A stretch of DNA of 64,000 bases from Streptomyces albiflavescens (lineage in GTDB: Bacteria; Actinomycetota; Actinomycetes; Streptomycetales; Streptomycetaceae). Shown here one piece after another: positions 50,205-59,842 of this stretch; the first letter of the stretch is position 1; each line of letters starts with the position of its first letter. Where the stretch lies: contig NZ_BMMM01000018.1 in NCBI RefSeq assembly GCF_014645835.1, forward strand, positions 157,710 through 221,709, given 5' to 3'. Made by a program: the position numbers and the translations under genes. The notes under the pieces are model-generated. The model did not search any database. It was not told the origin of the DNA and worked only from the letters and a program-made list of their open reading frames with translations.

Positions 50205-50977
50205 CCACCACCCCCGAGGGCGTCAGCCTGGGCATGCCGCAACTGCCCGCGCCCGCCTACCCGGACGACGTTCGAGCCCGGCTCGAGGCGGATGCGCGCG
50301 AGATCATCGCCCGCTACCCGGACTCCCGCTCGGCGCTCCTTCCGTTGCTGCATCTCGTGCAGTCGGAGGAGGGCCATGTCACGCGCACGGGGCAGCAGTT
50401 CTGCGCGAACATGCTCGGTCTGACCACGGCCGAGGTCGCCGCGGTCGCGACCTTCTACTCGATGTACCGGCGCAAGCCGAGCGGTGACTATCAGGTGGGT
50501 GTCTGCACCAACACCCTGTGTGCGGTCATGGGCGGTGACGCGATCTTCGCGGCCCTCCAGGACCACTTGGGCGTCGGCAACGGCGAGACCACCGACGACG
50601 GCAAGGTCACCCTGGAGCACATCGAGTGCAACGCGGCCTGCGACTTCGCACCGGTCGTGATGGTCAACTGGGAGTTCTTCGACAACCAGACCGTCGACTC
50701 CGCCAAGCGCCTCGTCGACGACCTGCGCGAGGGAGCACAGGTCGAACCCACCCGCGGCGCCCCCTTGTGCACCTTCAAGGACACCGCCCGGATCCTGGCG
50801 GGCTTCCCCGACGAGCGTGAGGGAGCGGTCGAGGCCGGCGGCAGCGCGGGCCCGGCATCACTGATCGGGCTGCGCCTGGCCAAGGGCGAGACGCAGCCTG
50901 CGCGCGTAGTACATCCGCGTGGTGAGGATCCTCAGAATGAGCGGCCGTCCGGCCCGGCCGCAGAGGAGGGGGAGTGA
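50201..50977 (+). CDS. nuoE: NADH-quinone oxidoreductase subunit E
   Basis: 258 aa from GTG 50201, overlapping nuoD by 4 bp. A thioredoxin-like [2Fe-2S] protein (N1a): CTNTLC and CNAACDFAP give the four cysteines. ATFYSMYRRKPSG marks the helical N-terminal part. The C-terminal 50 residues (SLIGLRLAKGE..., Pro/Glu-rich) exceed the E. coli protein and are typical of actinobacterial NuoE. Confidence 0.95.
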   Translation: MTTTPEGVSLGMPQLPAPAYPDDVRARLEADAREIIARYPDSRSALLPLLHLVQSEEGHVTRTGQQFCANMLGLTTAEVAAVATFYSMYRRKPSGDYQVGVCTNTLCAVMGGDAIFAALQDHLGVGNGETTDDGKVTLEHIECNAACDFAPVVMVNWEFFDNQTVDSAKRLVDDLREGAQVEPTRGAPLCTFKDTARILAGFPDEREGAVEAGGSAGPASLIGLRLAKGETQPARVVHPRGEDPQNERPSGPAAEEGE

Positions 50978-52323
50978 TGACCTTGGCACCCGAGCTCAAC
51001 GAGACGAGCCCCGAGAAGCTGCTCGTACCCGTGCTGTCGGCCTTCTGGGACGAGGACGAGTCCTGGACGCTCGACGTCTACCGGAGGCACGAGGGGTACG
51101 AGGGGCTGCGCAAGGCGCTGGCCATGTCGCCGGACGACCTGATCGCGTACGTCAAGGACTCCGGACTGCGAGGCCGCGGTGGCGCGGGATTCCCGACGGG
51201 AATGAAATGGCAGTTCATTCCCCAGGGTGATGGCAAGCCTCACTATCTAGTTGTCAACGCCGACGAATCGGAGCCGGGAACCTGCAAGGACATCCCACTC
51301 CTCTTCGCGAACCCGCACAGCCTCATCGAGGGCATTGTGATCGCGTGTTATGCCATCCGGTCTTCGCATGCGTTCATCTATCTGCGCGGTGAAGTGGTCC
51401 CGGTGCTGCGGCGGTTGCACGAGGCCGTACGAGAGGCCTATGCGGCGGGCTACCTCGGCGAGAACATCCTGGGCAGCGGACTCGACCTCCAGCTCACCGT
51501 GCACGCGGGCGCGGGCGCGTACATCTGTGGTGAGGAGACCGCACTGCTCGACTCGCTCGAAGGCCGCCGTGGTCAACCGCGACTTCGTCCCCCCTTCCCT
51601 GCCGTCGCGGGCCTCTACGCGTGCCCGACTGTTGTAAATAACGTCGAATCGATCGCGTCAGTTCCCGCAATTCTGCACAAGGGCAAGGAATGGTTCAGGT
51701 CGATGGGCAGCGAGAAGTCCCCGGGCTTCACGCTCTACTCGCTCAGCGGCCATGTCGCCAGCCCCGGCCAGTACGAGGCCCCGCTCGGCATCACGCTGCG
51801 CCAACTCCTCGACATGAGCGGCGGAATGCGGCCCGGCCACCGGCTGAAGTTCTGGACGCCGGGCGGCTCCTCTACGCCGATGTTCACCGACGAGCACCTC
51901 GACGTCCCTCTTGATTACGAAGGAGTGGGTGCCGCGGGTTCCATGCTCGGGACCAAGGCCCTGCAGTGCTTCGACGAGACGACGTGCGTCGTCCGCGCCG
52001 TCACCCGCTGGACCGAGTTCTACGCCCACGAGTCCTGCGGCAAGTGCACACCGTGCCGCGAAGGCACGTACTGGCTCGTGCAGTTGCTGCGCGACATCGA
52101 GGCGGGCAAGGGCGTCATGTCCGACCTCGACAAGCTGAACGACATCGCCGACAACATCAACGGCAAGTCGTTCTGCGCCCTCGGCGACGGCGCCGCCTCG
52201 CCGATCTTCTCCTCGCTCAAGTACTTCCGCGAGGAGTACGAGCAGCACATCACGGGCCGCGGCTGCCCCTTTGACCCGGCCAAGTCCACGGCTTGGGCCG
52301 ACCGCACGGAGGTGAACGCATGA
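50977..52323 (+). CDS. nuoF: NADH-quinone oxidoreductase subunit F
   Basis: 448 aa from ATG 50977, right after GAGGAGGGGGA; a GTG at 50974 is one codon earlier. Oxidises NADH through FMN and an N3 [4Fe-4S] cluster. Seen: GLRGRGGAGFPTGMKW and VVNADESEPGTCKD (FMN/NADH site), GAGAYICGEETALL, an SLBB part, and ESCGKCTPCREGT plus FCALGDGAA (cluster cysteines). Confidence 0.97.
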   Translation: MTLAPELNETSPEKLLVPVLSAFWDEDESWTLDVYRRHEGYEGLRKALAMSPDDLIAYVKDSGLRGRGGAGFPTGMKWQFIPQGDGKPHYLVVNADESEPGTCKDIPLLFANPHSLIEGIVIACYAIRSSHAFIYLRGEVVPVLRRLHEAVREAYAAGYLGENILGSGLDLQLTVHAGAGAYICGEETALLDSLEGRRGQPRLRPPFPAVAGLYACPTVVNNVESIASVPAILHKGKEWFRSMGSEKSPGFTLYSLSGHVASPGQYEAPLGITLRQLLDMSGGMRPGHRLKFWTPGGSSTPMFTDEHLDVPLDYEGVGAAGSMLGTKALQCFDETTCVVRAVTRWTEFYAHESCGKCTPCREGTYWLVQLLRDIEAGKGVMSDLDKLNDIADNINGKSFCALGDGAASPIFSSLKYFREEYEQHITGRGCPFDPAKSTAWADRTEVNA

Positions 52324-54824
52324 CGGTGACCACCAGCGCTCCCTCCGGTGGAGGAGAGGCTGCGGTTCCGCCGCAGGATCTGGTCTCGCTGACGATCGAC
52401 GGCGTGGAGATCAGCGTGCCCAAGGGCACCCTGGTCATCCGGGCAGCCGAACAGCTCGGCATCGAGATCCCCCGCTTCTGCGACCATCCGCTCCTCGACC
52501 CCGTCGGCGCCTGCCGGCAGTGCATCGTCGAGGTCGAGGGCCAGCGCAAGCCGATGGCGTCCTGCACGATCACGTGCACGGACGGGATGGTCGTCAAGAC
52601 CCACCTCACCTCCCCGGTGGCCGAGAAGGCCCAGCACGGTGTGATGGAGCTGCTGCTCATCAACCACCCGCTGGACTGCCCCGTCTGCGACAAGGGCGGC
52701 GAGTGCCCCCTGCAGAACCAGGCGATGTCGCACGGCAACGCCGAGTCCCGCTTCGAGGGCAAGAAGCGGACGTACGAGAAGCCGGTGCCGATCTCCACCC
52801 AGGTGCTGCTCGACCGCGAACGGTGCGTGCTGTGCGCCCGGTGCACCCGGTTCTCCAACCAGATCGCGGGCGACCCGATGATCGAGCTGCTCGAGCGGGG
52901 CGCGCTCCAGCAGGTCGGCACCGGTGAGGGTGACCCCTTCGAGTCGTATTTCTCCGGGAACACGATCCAGATCTGCCCGGTGGGCGCGCTCACGTCGGCG
53001 GCGTATCGCTTCCGCTCGCGCCCCTTCGACCTCATCTCCTCGCACTCCGTGTGCGAGCACTGCTCCGGCGGCTGTGCCACCCGCACCGACCACCGGCGCG
53101 GCAAGGTCATGCGGCGGCTCGCGGCTCCTGACCCCGAGGTCAACGAGGAGTGGATCTGCGACAAGGGGCGGTTCGCCTTCCGGTACGCGCAGCAGCGGGA
53201 CCGGCTGGAGACACCTCTCGTTCGCGACGCGTCCGGTGAGCTCGTGCCCGCTTCCTGGCCAGAGGCTCTCTCGATCGCCGCCGAGGGGCTGTCGGGCGCC
53301 CGCGGCCGGACGGGCGTCCTCATCGGCGGTCGACTCACCGTCGAAGACGCCTACGCGTACAGCAAGTTCGCGCGCGTGGCTCTCGACACGAACGACATCG
53401 ACTTCCGCGCGCGCGTGCACAGCGCCGAGGAGGCCGACTTCCTGGCCGCCCGGGTCGCCGGACGCGGACGCGACCTCGACGGTACGGGCGTCACGTACAC
53501 CACTCTGGAGAAGGCGCCCGCCGTCCTGCTCGCCGGATTCGAGTCGGAGGAGGAGGCGCCCGGCGTCTTCCTGCGGCTGCGTAAGGCGTGGCGGGGACAC
53601 GGACAGAAGACCTTCTCGATCGCCACGCACGCGACGCGCGGTCTGGAGAAGGCGGGCGGCACGCTGCTGTCGGCCGCGCCCGGCACCGAGATCGAGTGGC
53701 TGCACGCGCTCGCGAGCGGTGTCGGCCTGGAGGGCGACGGTGCCAAGGCCGCCGAGGCGCTGCGCGCCGAGGGTGCGGTGATCGCCGTCGGCGAGCGGCT
53801 CGCGGCCGTGGCGGGCGGGCTCACCGCCGCCGTGCGGGCCGCGACCGCGACCGGTGCCCAGCTGGTGTGGATTCCGCGCCGGGCCGGGGAGCGCGGCGCG
53901 ATCGAGACAGGCGCGCTGCCGTCACTGCTGCCGGGCGGACGTCCGGCCACCGATCCGCGCGCGCGGGACGAGGTCGCGGCGGCCTGGGGAGTCTCCGAAC
54001 TCCCGCACCGCTACGGCCGCGACACCGGTCAGATCGTCGAGGCCGTCGCCGGTGGCGAACTGCAGGCCCTGGTGGTCGCGGGTGTGGAGGTCGCCGACCT
54101 TCCCGACCCGGCACGCGCGCGTGCGGCGCTTTCCGAAGTGGGCTTCCTGGTGTCGCTGGAACTGCGCCCCAGCGAGGTCACCGAGCACGCCGATGTCGTC
54201 CTTCCGGTCGCCGCGGTCGCCGAGAAGGCGGGCACCTTCCTCAACTGGGAAGGGCGGGCCCGCTTCTTCGAGGCAGCGCTCAAGCCCGACCAGATGACCC
54301 GCCGCCTGGCGCCCACCGACGCGCGCGTCCTGCAGATGCTGGCCGACGCCATGGACGTACACCTGGGTCTGCCGGATCTGCGCACCGCGCGCGCGGAGCT
54401 GGACCGGCTCGGTGCCTGGGACGGACCTCGGGCCACCGAGCCCCTGGCCGTCGCCGCCCAGGTGCCGCGCCCCGCCGCCGGAGAGGCCGTACTGGCCGGG
54501 CACCGGCTGCTGCTCGACCTGGGCCGCCTCCAGGAGGGCGACGAAGCGCTCGCCGGGACCCGGCACGCCGCACGCGCGCGCGTGTCGGCCGCCACGGCCG
54601 CCGAGGCGGGCGTCAAGGACGGCGATCTCCTCGCTGTGACCGGTCCTTCCGGAGTGGTCGAACTGCCGCTGCAGATCACCGAGATGCCCGACCGGGTGGT
54701 CTGGCTCCCGCTGAACTCCACCGGAGGGGGCGTCGCCTCCGACACCGGGGCGCTGCCCGGCGCCCTCGTCCACATCGGCCCGGCGACCCTGGCTGCCGCG
54801 GCCCCCAAGGAGGTGGAGGCATGA
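52320..54824 (+). CDS. nuoG: NADH-quinone oxidoreductase subunit G
   Basis: 834 aa from ATG 52320, behind GGAGGTGAAC. Cluster motifs in order: N1b [2Fe-2S] (RFCDHPLLDPVGACRQCIVEV with CTITC); His-Cys3 N5 (HPLDCPVCDKGGEC); N4 region (RCVLCARCTRFSNQIAG and IQICPVGA). The extra motif CEHCSGGC followed by Cys 27 residues later (CxxCxxxCx27C) is the N7 cluster known from E. coli and Thermus NuoG. The molybdopterin-oxidoreductase-like C-terminal half is retained but lacks cofactor residues. Confidence 0.96.
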   Translation: MTVTTSAPSGGGEAAVPPQDLVSLTIDGVEISVPKGTLVIRAAEQLGIEIPRFCDHPLLDPVGACRQCIVEVEGQRKPMASCTITCTDGMVVKTHLTSPVAEKAQHGVMELLLINHPLDCPVCDKGGECPLQNQAMSHGNAESRFEGKKRTYEKPVPISTQVLLDRERCVLCARCTRFSNQIAGDPMIELLERGALQQVGTGEGDPFESYFSGNTIQICPVGALTSAAYRFRSRPFDLISSHSVCEHCSGGCATRTDHRRGKVMRRLAAPDPEVNEEWICDKGRFAFRYAQQRDRLETPLVRDASGELVPASWPEALSIAAEGLSGARGRTGVLIGGRLTVEDAYAYSKFARVALDTNDIDFRARVHSAEEADFLAARVAGRGRDLDGTGVTYTTLEKAPAVLLAGFESEEEAPGVFLRLRKAWRGHGQKTFSIATHATRGLEKAGGTLLSAAPGTEIEWLHALASGVGLEGDGAKAAEALRAEGAVIAVGERLAAVAGGLTAAVRAATATGAQLVWIPRRAGERGAIETGALPSLLPGGRPATDPRARDEVAAAWGVSELPHRYGRDTGQIVEAVAGGELQALVVAGVEVADLPDPARARAALSEVGFLVSLELRPSEVTEHADVVLPVAAVAEKAGTFLNWEGRARFFEAALKPDQMTRRLAPTDARVLQMLADAMDVHLGLPDLRTARAELDRLGAWDGPRATEPLAVAAQVPRPAAGEAVLAGHRLLLDLGRLQEGDEALAGTRHAARARVSAATAAEAGVKDGDLLAVTGPSGVVELPLQITEMPDRVVWLPLNSTGGGVASDTGALPGALVHIGPATLAAAAPKEVEA

Positions 54825-56194
54825 GCCCGTACCTCGCCGCTGAAGACCTCTCCATGTTCGGCCGCGACCCCTGGTGGCTGGTCGTCGTCAAGGCGGTCTT
54901 CTGCTTCGCCTTCCTGATGGTGACCGTGCTGTTCTCCATCGTGTGGGAGCGCAAGGTCGTCGCCTGGATGCAGCTGCGCATCGGCCCGAACCGGCACGGC
55001 CCCTGGGGCATGCTCCAGTCGCTCGCCGACGGCGTCAAACTGATGCTCAAGGAAGACGTCATCGTCAAACGCGCGGACAAGGTGGTCTACGTCCTCGCAC
55101 CGATCGTCGCGGCCATCCCGGCCTTCATGGCGATCGCGGTGATCCCCTTCGGACCGGCCGACAACGAGATCTCGATCTTCGGCCACCGCACCACGATGCA
55201 GCTCACCGACCTGCCGATCGCGCTGCTCTACATCCTCGCGGTCGCCTCGGTGGGCATCTACGGGATCGTGCTCGCGGGCTGGAGTTCCGGATCCACCTAC
55301 CCGCTGCTGGGCGGTCTGCGGTCCTGCGCGCAGATGATCTCGTACGAGATCGCCATGGGCGCCGCCTTCGCCTCGGTGTTCCTCTACTCCGGGTCGATGT
55401 CGACCTCGACGATCGTCGAGCAGCAGAACGACCGCTGGTACATCATCCTGCTGCCGGTCTCGTTCCTGATCTACATCATCACGATGGTGGGCGAGACCAA
55501 CCGCGCCCCCTTCGACATGCCGGAGTCCGAGGGCGACCTGGTCGGCGGCTTCAACACCGAGTACTCGTCCATCAAGTTCGCGCTGTTCATGCTCGCCGAG
55601 TACGTGAACATGGTGACGGTCTCGGCCGTGTCGACCACGCTCTTCCTGGGCGGCTGGCGGGCCCCCTGGCCCATCAGCACCTTCTGGGAGGGCGCCAACC
55701 ACGGCTGGTGGCCGATGCTCTGGTTCGTGGTGAAGGTGCAGCTGCTGCTGTTCTTCTTCATCTGGCTGCGCGGCACCCTCCCGCGCGTCCGCTACGACCA
55801 GTTGATGAAGCTCGGCTGGAAGGTCCTCATCCCGGTCTCCGTGGTCTGGCTGATGCTCGTCGCGACCGTACGGACGCTGAGGAACGAGAACTACGACTTC
55901 GCGGACATCGCCCTGTACGTCGGCGGAGGCGTCCTCGTCCTGTTGCTGCTCTCGTTCGTCGTGGACATCTTCCGTGACAAGCAGGGAGCCCAGGAGGCGC
56001 CCGCCGAACCCGCCGCCTTCGACCCGATGGCGGGCGGATTCCCCGTACCGCCGCTGCCGGGACAGGAGCTTCCGCCGGTGCCGCGGCGCCGCCCGCGCCG
56101 CGAGCGGGAGTTGATTGTCAGTGGTGGGTCCGATACTGCGAGTGACGGATCGATTGACGGATCTCGTGACGGAAAGGAGGGGTCCGATGGCTGA
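54821..56194 (+). CDS. nuoH: NADH-quinone oxidoreductase subunit H
   Basis: 457 aa, eight or so membrane helices, joining the two arms at the quinone entrance. Conserved blocks: ERKVVAWMQLRIGPNRHGPWGMLQSLADGVKLMLKED, GGLRSCAQMISYEIAMG and ETNRAPFDMPESEGDLVGGFNTEYS. A Pro/Arg-rich hydrophilic C-terminal tail of about 80 residues (PVPPLPGQELPPVPRRRPRRERE) is unlike the short E. coli end. Overlaps nuoI by 8 bp. Confidence 0.97.
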   Translation: MSPYLAAEDLSMFGRDPWWLVVVKAVFCFAFLMVTVLFSIVWERKVVAWMQLRIGPNRHGPWGMLQSLADGVKLMLKEDVIVKRADKVVYVLAPIVAAIPAFMAIAVIPFGPADNEISIFGHRTTMQLTDLPIALLYILAVASVGIYGIVLAGWSSGSTYPLLGGLRSCAQMISYEIAMGAAFASVFLYSGSMSTSTIVEQQNDRWYIILLPVSFLIYIITMVGETNRAPFDMPESEGDLVGGFNTEYSSIKFALFMLAEYVNMVTVSAVSTTLFLGGWRAPWPISTFWEGANHGWWPMLWFVVKVQLLLFFFIWLRGTLPRVRYDQLMKLGWKVLIPVSVVWLMLVATVRTLRNENYDFADIALYVGGGVLVLLLLSFVVDIFRDKQGAQEAPAEPAAFDPMAGGFPVPPLPGQELPPVPRRRPRRERELIVSGGSDTASDGSIDGSRDGKEGSDG

Positions 56195-56816
56195 GGAGCC
56201 GAAGGAGACCAAGCCCGGTTTCCAGAACCCCGTCGCCGGCTTCGGCGTGACCTTCAAGGCCATGTTCAAGAAGCGGCTGACCGAGCAGTACCCGGAGCAA
56301 CAGAAGACCACCGCCCCGCGGTTCCACGGCCGGCACCAGCTCAATCGCCATCCGGACGGCCTGGAGAAGTGCGTCGGCTGCGAACTGTGCGCCTGGGCCT
56401 GCCCCGCGGACGCCATCTATGTGGAGGGCGCGGACAACACCGACGAGGAGCGCTACTCGCCGGGCGAGCGGTACGGCCGCGTCTACCAGATCAACTACGC
56501 CCGCTGCATTCTGTGCGGCCTGTGCATCGAGGCGTGCCCCACGCGCGCGCTCACGATGACGAACGAGTTCGAGCTCGCCGACAGCAGCCGCGCCAACCTC
56601 ATCTACACCAAGGAGCAGCTGCTCGCCGGTCTCGACGAGGGCATGGTCGACACGCCGCACGCGATCTTCCCCGGCATGGACGAGCAGGACTACTACCGGG
56701 GCCTGGTGACGGAGGCGGCGCCCGGCACCGAGCGCCAAGTGGCCGTCTCCAAGGGCGAGCTTCATCCATTGGCAAGCCCTTCGGGCACGGCCGCTGGAGA
56801 GGAGGTGCAGGCATGA
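56187..56816 (+). CDS. nuoI: NADH-quinone oxidoreductase subunit I
   Basis: 209 aa from ATG 56187, chosen for the strong AAAGGAGGGG site; an upstream in-frame start at 56115 lies in nuoH. Two [4Fe-4S] motifs (N6a/N6b): CVGCELCAWACPADAI and CILCGLCIEACPTRAL. A C-terminal extension (VSKGELHPLASPSG) follows the ferredoxin core. Passes electrons from NuoG to NuoB. Confidence 0.97.
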   Translation: MAEEPKETKPGFQNPVAGFGVTFKAMFKKRLTEQYPEQQKTTAPRFHGRHQLNRHPDGLEKCVGCELCAWACPADAIYVEGADNTDEERYSPGERYGRVYQINYARCILCGLCIEACPTRALTMTNEFELADSSRANLIYTKEQLLAGLDEGMVDTPHAIFPGMDEQDYYRGLVTEAAPGTERQVAVSKGELHPLASPSGTAAGEEVQA

Positions 56817-57631
56817 GCGCGCAGCTCGCCGCCTACTCCACCTCCACCGGAGAGGCCTTCCAGTTCTGGGTCCTCGGCACCGTCGCCGTGGTCGGCGCCC
56901 TGTGCACCGTCTTCATGAAGAAGGCCGTGCACAGCGCGCTCTGTCTCGCCGGAACCATGATCGTCCTGGCGGTGTTCTACCTCGCCAACGGCGCGTACTT
57001 CCTGGGCATCGTGCAGATCGTCGTCTACACCGGCGCGATCATGATGCTGTTCCTCTTCGTGGTCATGCTCGTCGGCGTCACCGCGGCGGACTCACTGAAG
57101 GAGACCATCAAGGGCCAGCGCTGGCTGGCCCTGGTGTGCGGGCTCGGCTTCGGCATCCTGCTGATCGCGGGCATCGGCAACGCGTCCATCAAGGACTTCA
57201 ACGGCCTGGCCAAGGCGAATGCGAACGGCAATGTGGAGGGGCTCGCCGCCCTCATCTTCACGAAGTACGTGTTCGCCTTCGAAATCACCGGCGCCCTGCT
57301 CATCACGGCCGCCGTCGGTGCCATGGTCCTCACGCACCGCGAGCGCACCGAGCGCGCCAAGACCCAGCGCGAGCTGTCCGAGCAGCGTGTACGGGAGGGC
57401 AAGCACGTACCGCCGCTGCCGGCCCCCGGTGTCTACGCCCGGCACAACGCGGTGGACATCGCGGGCCTGCTGCCCGACGGCACCCCGTCCGAGCTGACCG
57501 TCAGCAAGACGCTGCGTGAGCGCGGGCAGATCCGTGACGTGTCGACCGAGGCGCTGAGCGACCTGAAGGCCCTGGAGCAGCGCGCCGAGGAGCGCCTGGA
57601 GCGCACGAACTCGGGAGAGGGGTCGAAGTGA
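56813..57631 (+). CDS. nuoJ: NADH-quinone oxidoreductase subunit J
   Basis: 272 aa from ATG 56813. Five membrane helices ([88 protein letters not shown]), the third with the pi-bulge region [15 protein letters not shown]. The C-terminal 90 residues are hydrophilic and longer than in E. coli. Confidence 0.96.
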
Positions 57632-57927
57632 ACCCGGTCAACTACCTCTATCTCGCCGCCCTGTTGTTCACGATCGGCGCCACGGGCGTGCTGATCAGGC
57701 GGAACGCGATCGTGGTGTTCATGTGCATCGAGCTCATGCTCAACGCCTGCAACCTCGCGTTCGTCGCCTTCTCCCGTATGCACGGCAATCTCGACGGCCA
57801 GATCATCGCCTTCTTCACGATGGTCGTCGCCGCCGCGGAGGTCGTGGTCGGGCTCGCGATCATCGTGTCGCTGTTCCGTTCCCGCCACTCGGCCTCGGTC
57901 GACGACGCCAGCCTGATGAAGCTGTAA
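57628..57927 (+). CDS. nuoK: NADH-quinone oxidoreductase subunit K
   Basis: 99 aa from GTG 57628 (4-bp overlap with nuoJ). Three helices with the two conserved glutamates of the proton path: [18 protein letters not shown] and [19 protein letters not shown]. Standard length. Confidence 0.97.
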
Positions 57928-57941
57928 GGGGTCGCTGAATC

Positions 57942-59837
57942 GTGGAGAACCTGATTGCGCTGCTGATCGCGGCGCCTCTGCTCGGAGCGGTCGTACTGCT
58001 GTGCGGCGGACGGCGGCTGGACGCCGTCGGCCACTGGATCGGTACGGCTCTCGCGGCCACTTCCTTCGTGATCGGCATCGTGCTCTTCGCCGACATGCTG
58101 GGGAAGAACGCGGAGCACCGGGCCATCAGCCAGTACCTGTTCAGCTGGATCCCGGTCGGCAGCTTCCAGGCCGACGTCTCCTTCCAGCTCGACCAGCTGT
58201 CCATGACGTTCGTGCTGCTGATCACGGGCGTCGGCTCGCTGATCCACCTGTACTCGGTCGGGTACATGGAGCACGACGAGCGCCGCCGCCGCTTCTTCGG
58301 CTATCTGAACCTGTTCCTCGCGGCGATGCTGCTGCTCGTCCTCGCCGACAACTACCTTCTGCTGTACGTCGGCTGGGAGGGCGTCGGTCTCGCCTCGTAC
58401 CTGCTGATCGGCTTCTGGCAGCACAAGCCCAGCGCCGCCACCGCCGCGAAGAAGGCCTTCCTGGTCAACCGCGTCGGCGACATGGGCCTGTCGATCGCCA
58501 TCATGGTGATGTTCACGACCTTCGGGACCTTCGCCTTCGGGCCGGTGTTCGACAGCGTGGGCAAGACGGGCGAGGGCAAGCTCACCGCCATCGGCCTGCT
58601 GCTGCTGCTCGCAGCCTGTGGCAAGTCCGCCCAGGTGCCGCTGCAGTCCTGGCTCGGGGACGCGATGGAGGGCCCGACTCCCGTCTCGGCCCTCATCCAC
58701 GCCGCGACCATGGTGACCGCGGGTGTGTACCTGATCGTCCGCTCGGGCGCGATCTTCAACGCGGCGCCCGACGCACAGCTCGTCGTCACCGTGGTCGGCG
58801 CCGTCACGCTCCTGTTCGGTGCGATCGTCGGTTGCGCGAAGGACGACATCAAGAAGGCGCTGGCCGGCTCGACGATGTCGCAGATCGGCTACATGGTGCT
58901 GGCGGCGGGCCTCGGCCCCATCGGCTATGTCTTCGCGATCATGCACCTGGTGACGCACGGCTTCTTCAAGGCCGGGCTCTTCCTCGGCGCCGGCTCGGTC
59001 ATGCACGGCATGAACGACGAGGTCGACATGCGGAAGTACGGCGGCCTTCGGACGTACATGCCCGTCACCTTCGTCACCTTCGGCCTCGGCTATCTCGCCA
59101 TCATCGGCTTCCCCGGCCTGTCCGGCTTCTTCTCCAAGGACAAGATCATCGAGGCGGCCTTCGCCAAGGGCGGCACCGAGGGCTGGATCCTCGGCGGCGC
59201 GGCTCTGCTGGGTGCCGCGATCACCGCGTTCTACATGACGCGCGTGATGATCATGACCTTCTTCGGGGAGAAGCGCTGGCAGCCCGATACCGAAGGCCAT
59301 GAGCCGCACCCGCACGAGTCGCCCAGGTCCATGACGATCCCGATGATCGTGCTGGCCTTCGGATCGGTCTTCGCGGGCGGTCTCTTCAGCATCGGCGACA
59401 GTTTCGTGCACTGGCTGGAGCCGGTCACCGGGCACTCGGAGGGCAATTCGCCCGTCAGCGCTCTCACGGTCACCCTGGCCACCATGGTGCTGCTCGTCGT
59501 CGGCGCCGGAATCGCGTACGCCCAGTACGGGCGCCGTCCCGTCCCGGTCGTCGCCCCACGCGGTTCCCTGCTCACCCGGGCCGCCCGGCGCGACCTGCTC
59601 CAGGACGACTTCAACCACGTCGTGCTGGTGCGCGGCGGTGAGCACCTCACACGCTCCCTGGTGTACGTCGACCACACCTTGGTCGACGGGGTCGTCAACG
59701 GCACGGCGGCCTCGATGGGTGGCCTCTCCGGGCGGCTCCGCAAACTGCAGAACGGCTATGCGCGCAGTTACGCGGTCTCGATGTTCGGCGGTGCGGCGAT
59801 CCTCATCGCCGCGACCCTGCTGATGAGGGCGGTCTGA
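57942..59837 (+). CDS. nuoL: NADH-quinone oxidoreductase subunit L
   Basis: 631 aa from GTG 57942. Antiporter-like subunit with about 16 helices: YVGWEGVGLASYLLIGFW (helix-5 Glu), KSAQVPLQSWLGDAMEGPTPVSALIHAATMVTAGVYL (Lys/His path), and STMSQIGYMVLA. The long lateral helix and final helix (MFGGAAILIAATLLMRAV) complete the distal end of the membrane arm. Confidence 0.97.
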   Translation: MENLIALLIAAPLLGAVVLLCGGRRLDAVGHWIGTALAATSFVIGIVLFADMLGKNAEHRAISQYLFSWIPVGSFQADVSFQLDQLSMTFVLLITGVGSLIHLYSVGYMEHDERRRRFFGYLNLFLAAMLLLVLADNYLLLYVGWEGVGLASYLLIGFWQHKPSAATAAKKAFLVNRVGDMGLSIAIMVMFTTFGTFAFGPVFDSVGKTGEGKLTAIGLLLLLAACGKSAQVPLQSWLGDAMEGPTPVSALIHAATMVTAGVYLIVRSGAIFNAAPDAQLVVTVVGAVTLLFGAIVGCAKDDIKKALAGSTMSQIGYMVLAAGLGPIGYVFAIMHLVTHGFFKAGLFLGAGSVMHGMNDEVDMRKYGGLRTYMPVTFVTFGLGYLAIIGFPGLSGFFSKDKIIEAAFAKGGTEGWILGGAALLGAAITAFYMTRVMIMTFFGEKRWQPDTEGHEPHPHESPRSMTIPMIVLAFGSVFAGGLFSIGDSFVHWLEPVTGHSEGNSPVSALTVTLATMVLLVVGAGIAYAQYGRRPVPVVAPRGSLLTRAARRDLLQDDFNHVVLVRGGEHLTRSLVYVDHTLVDGVVNGTAASMGGLSGRLRKLQNGYARSYAVSMFGGAAILIAATLLMRAV

Positions 59838-59842
59838 TACCG

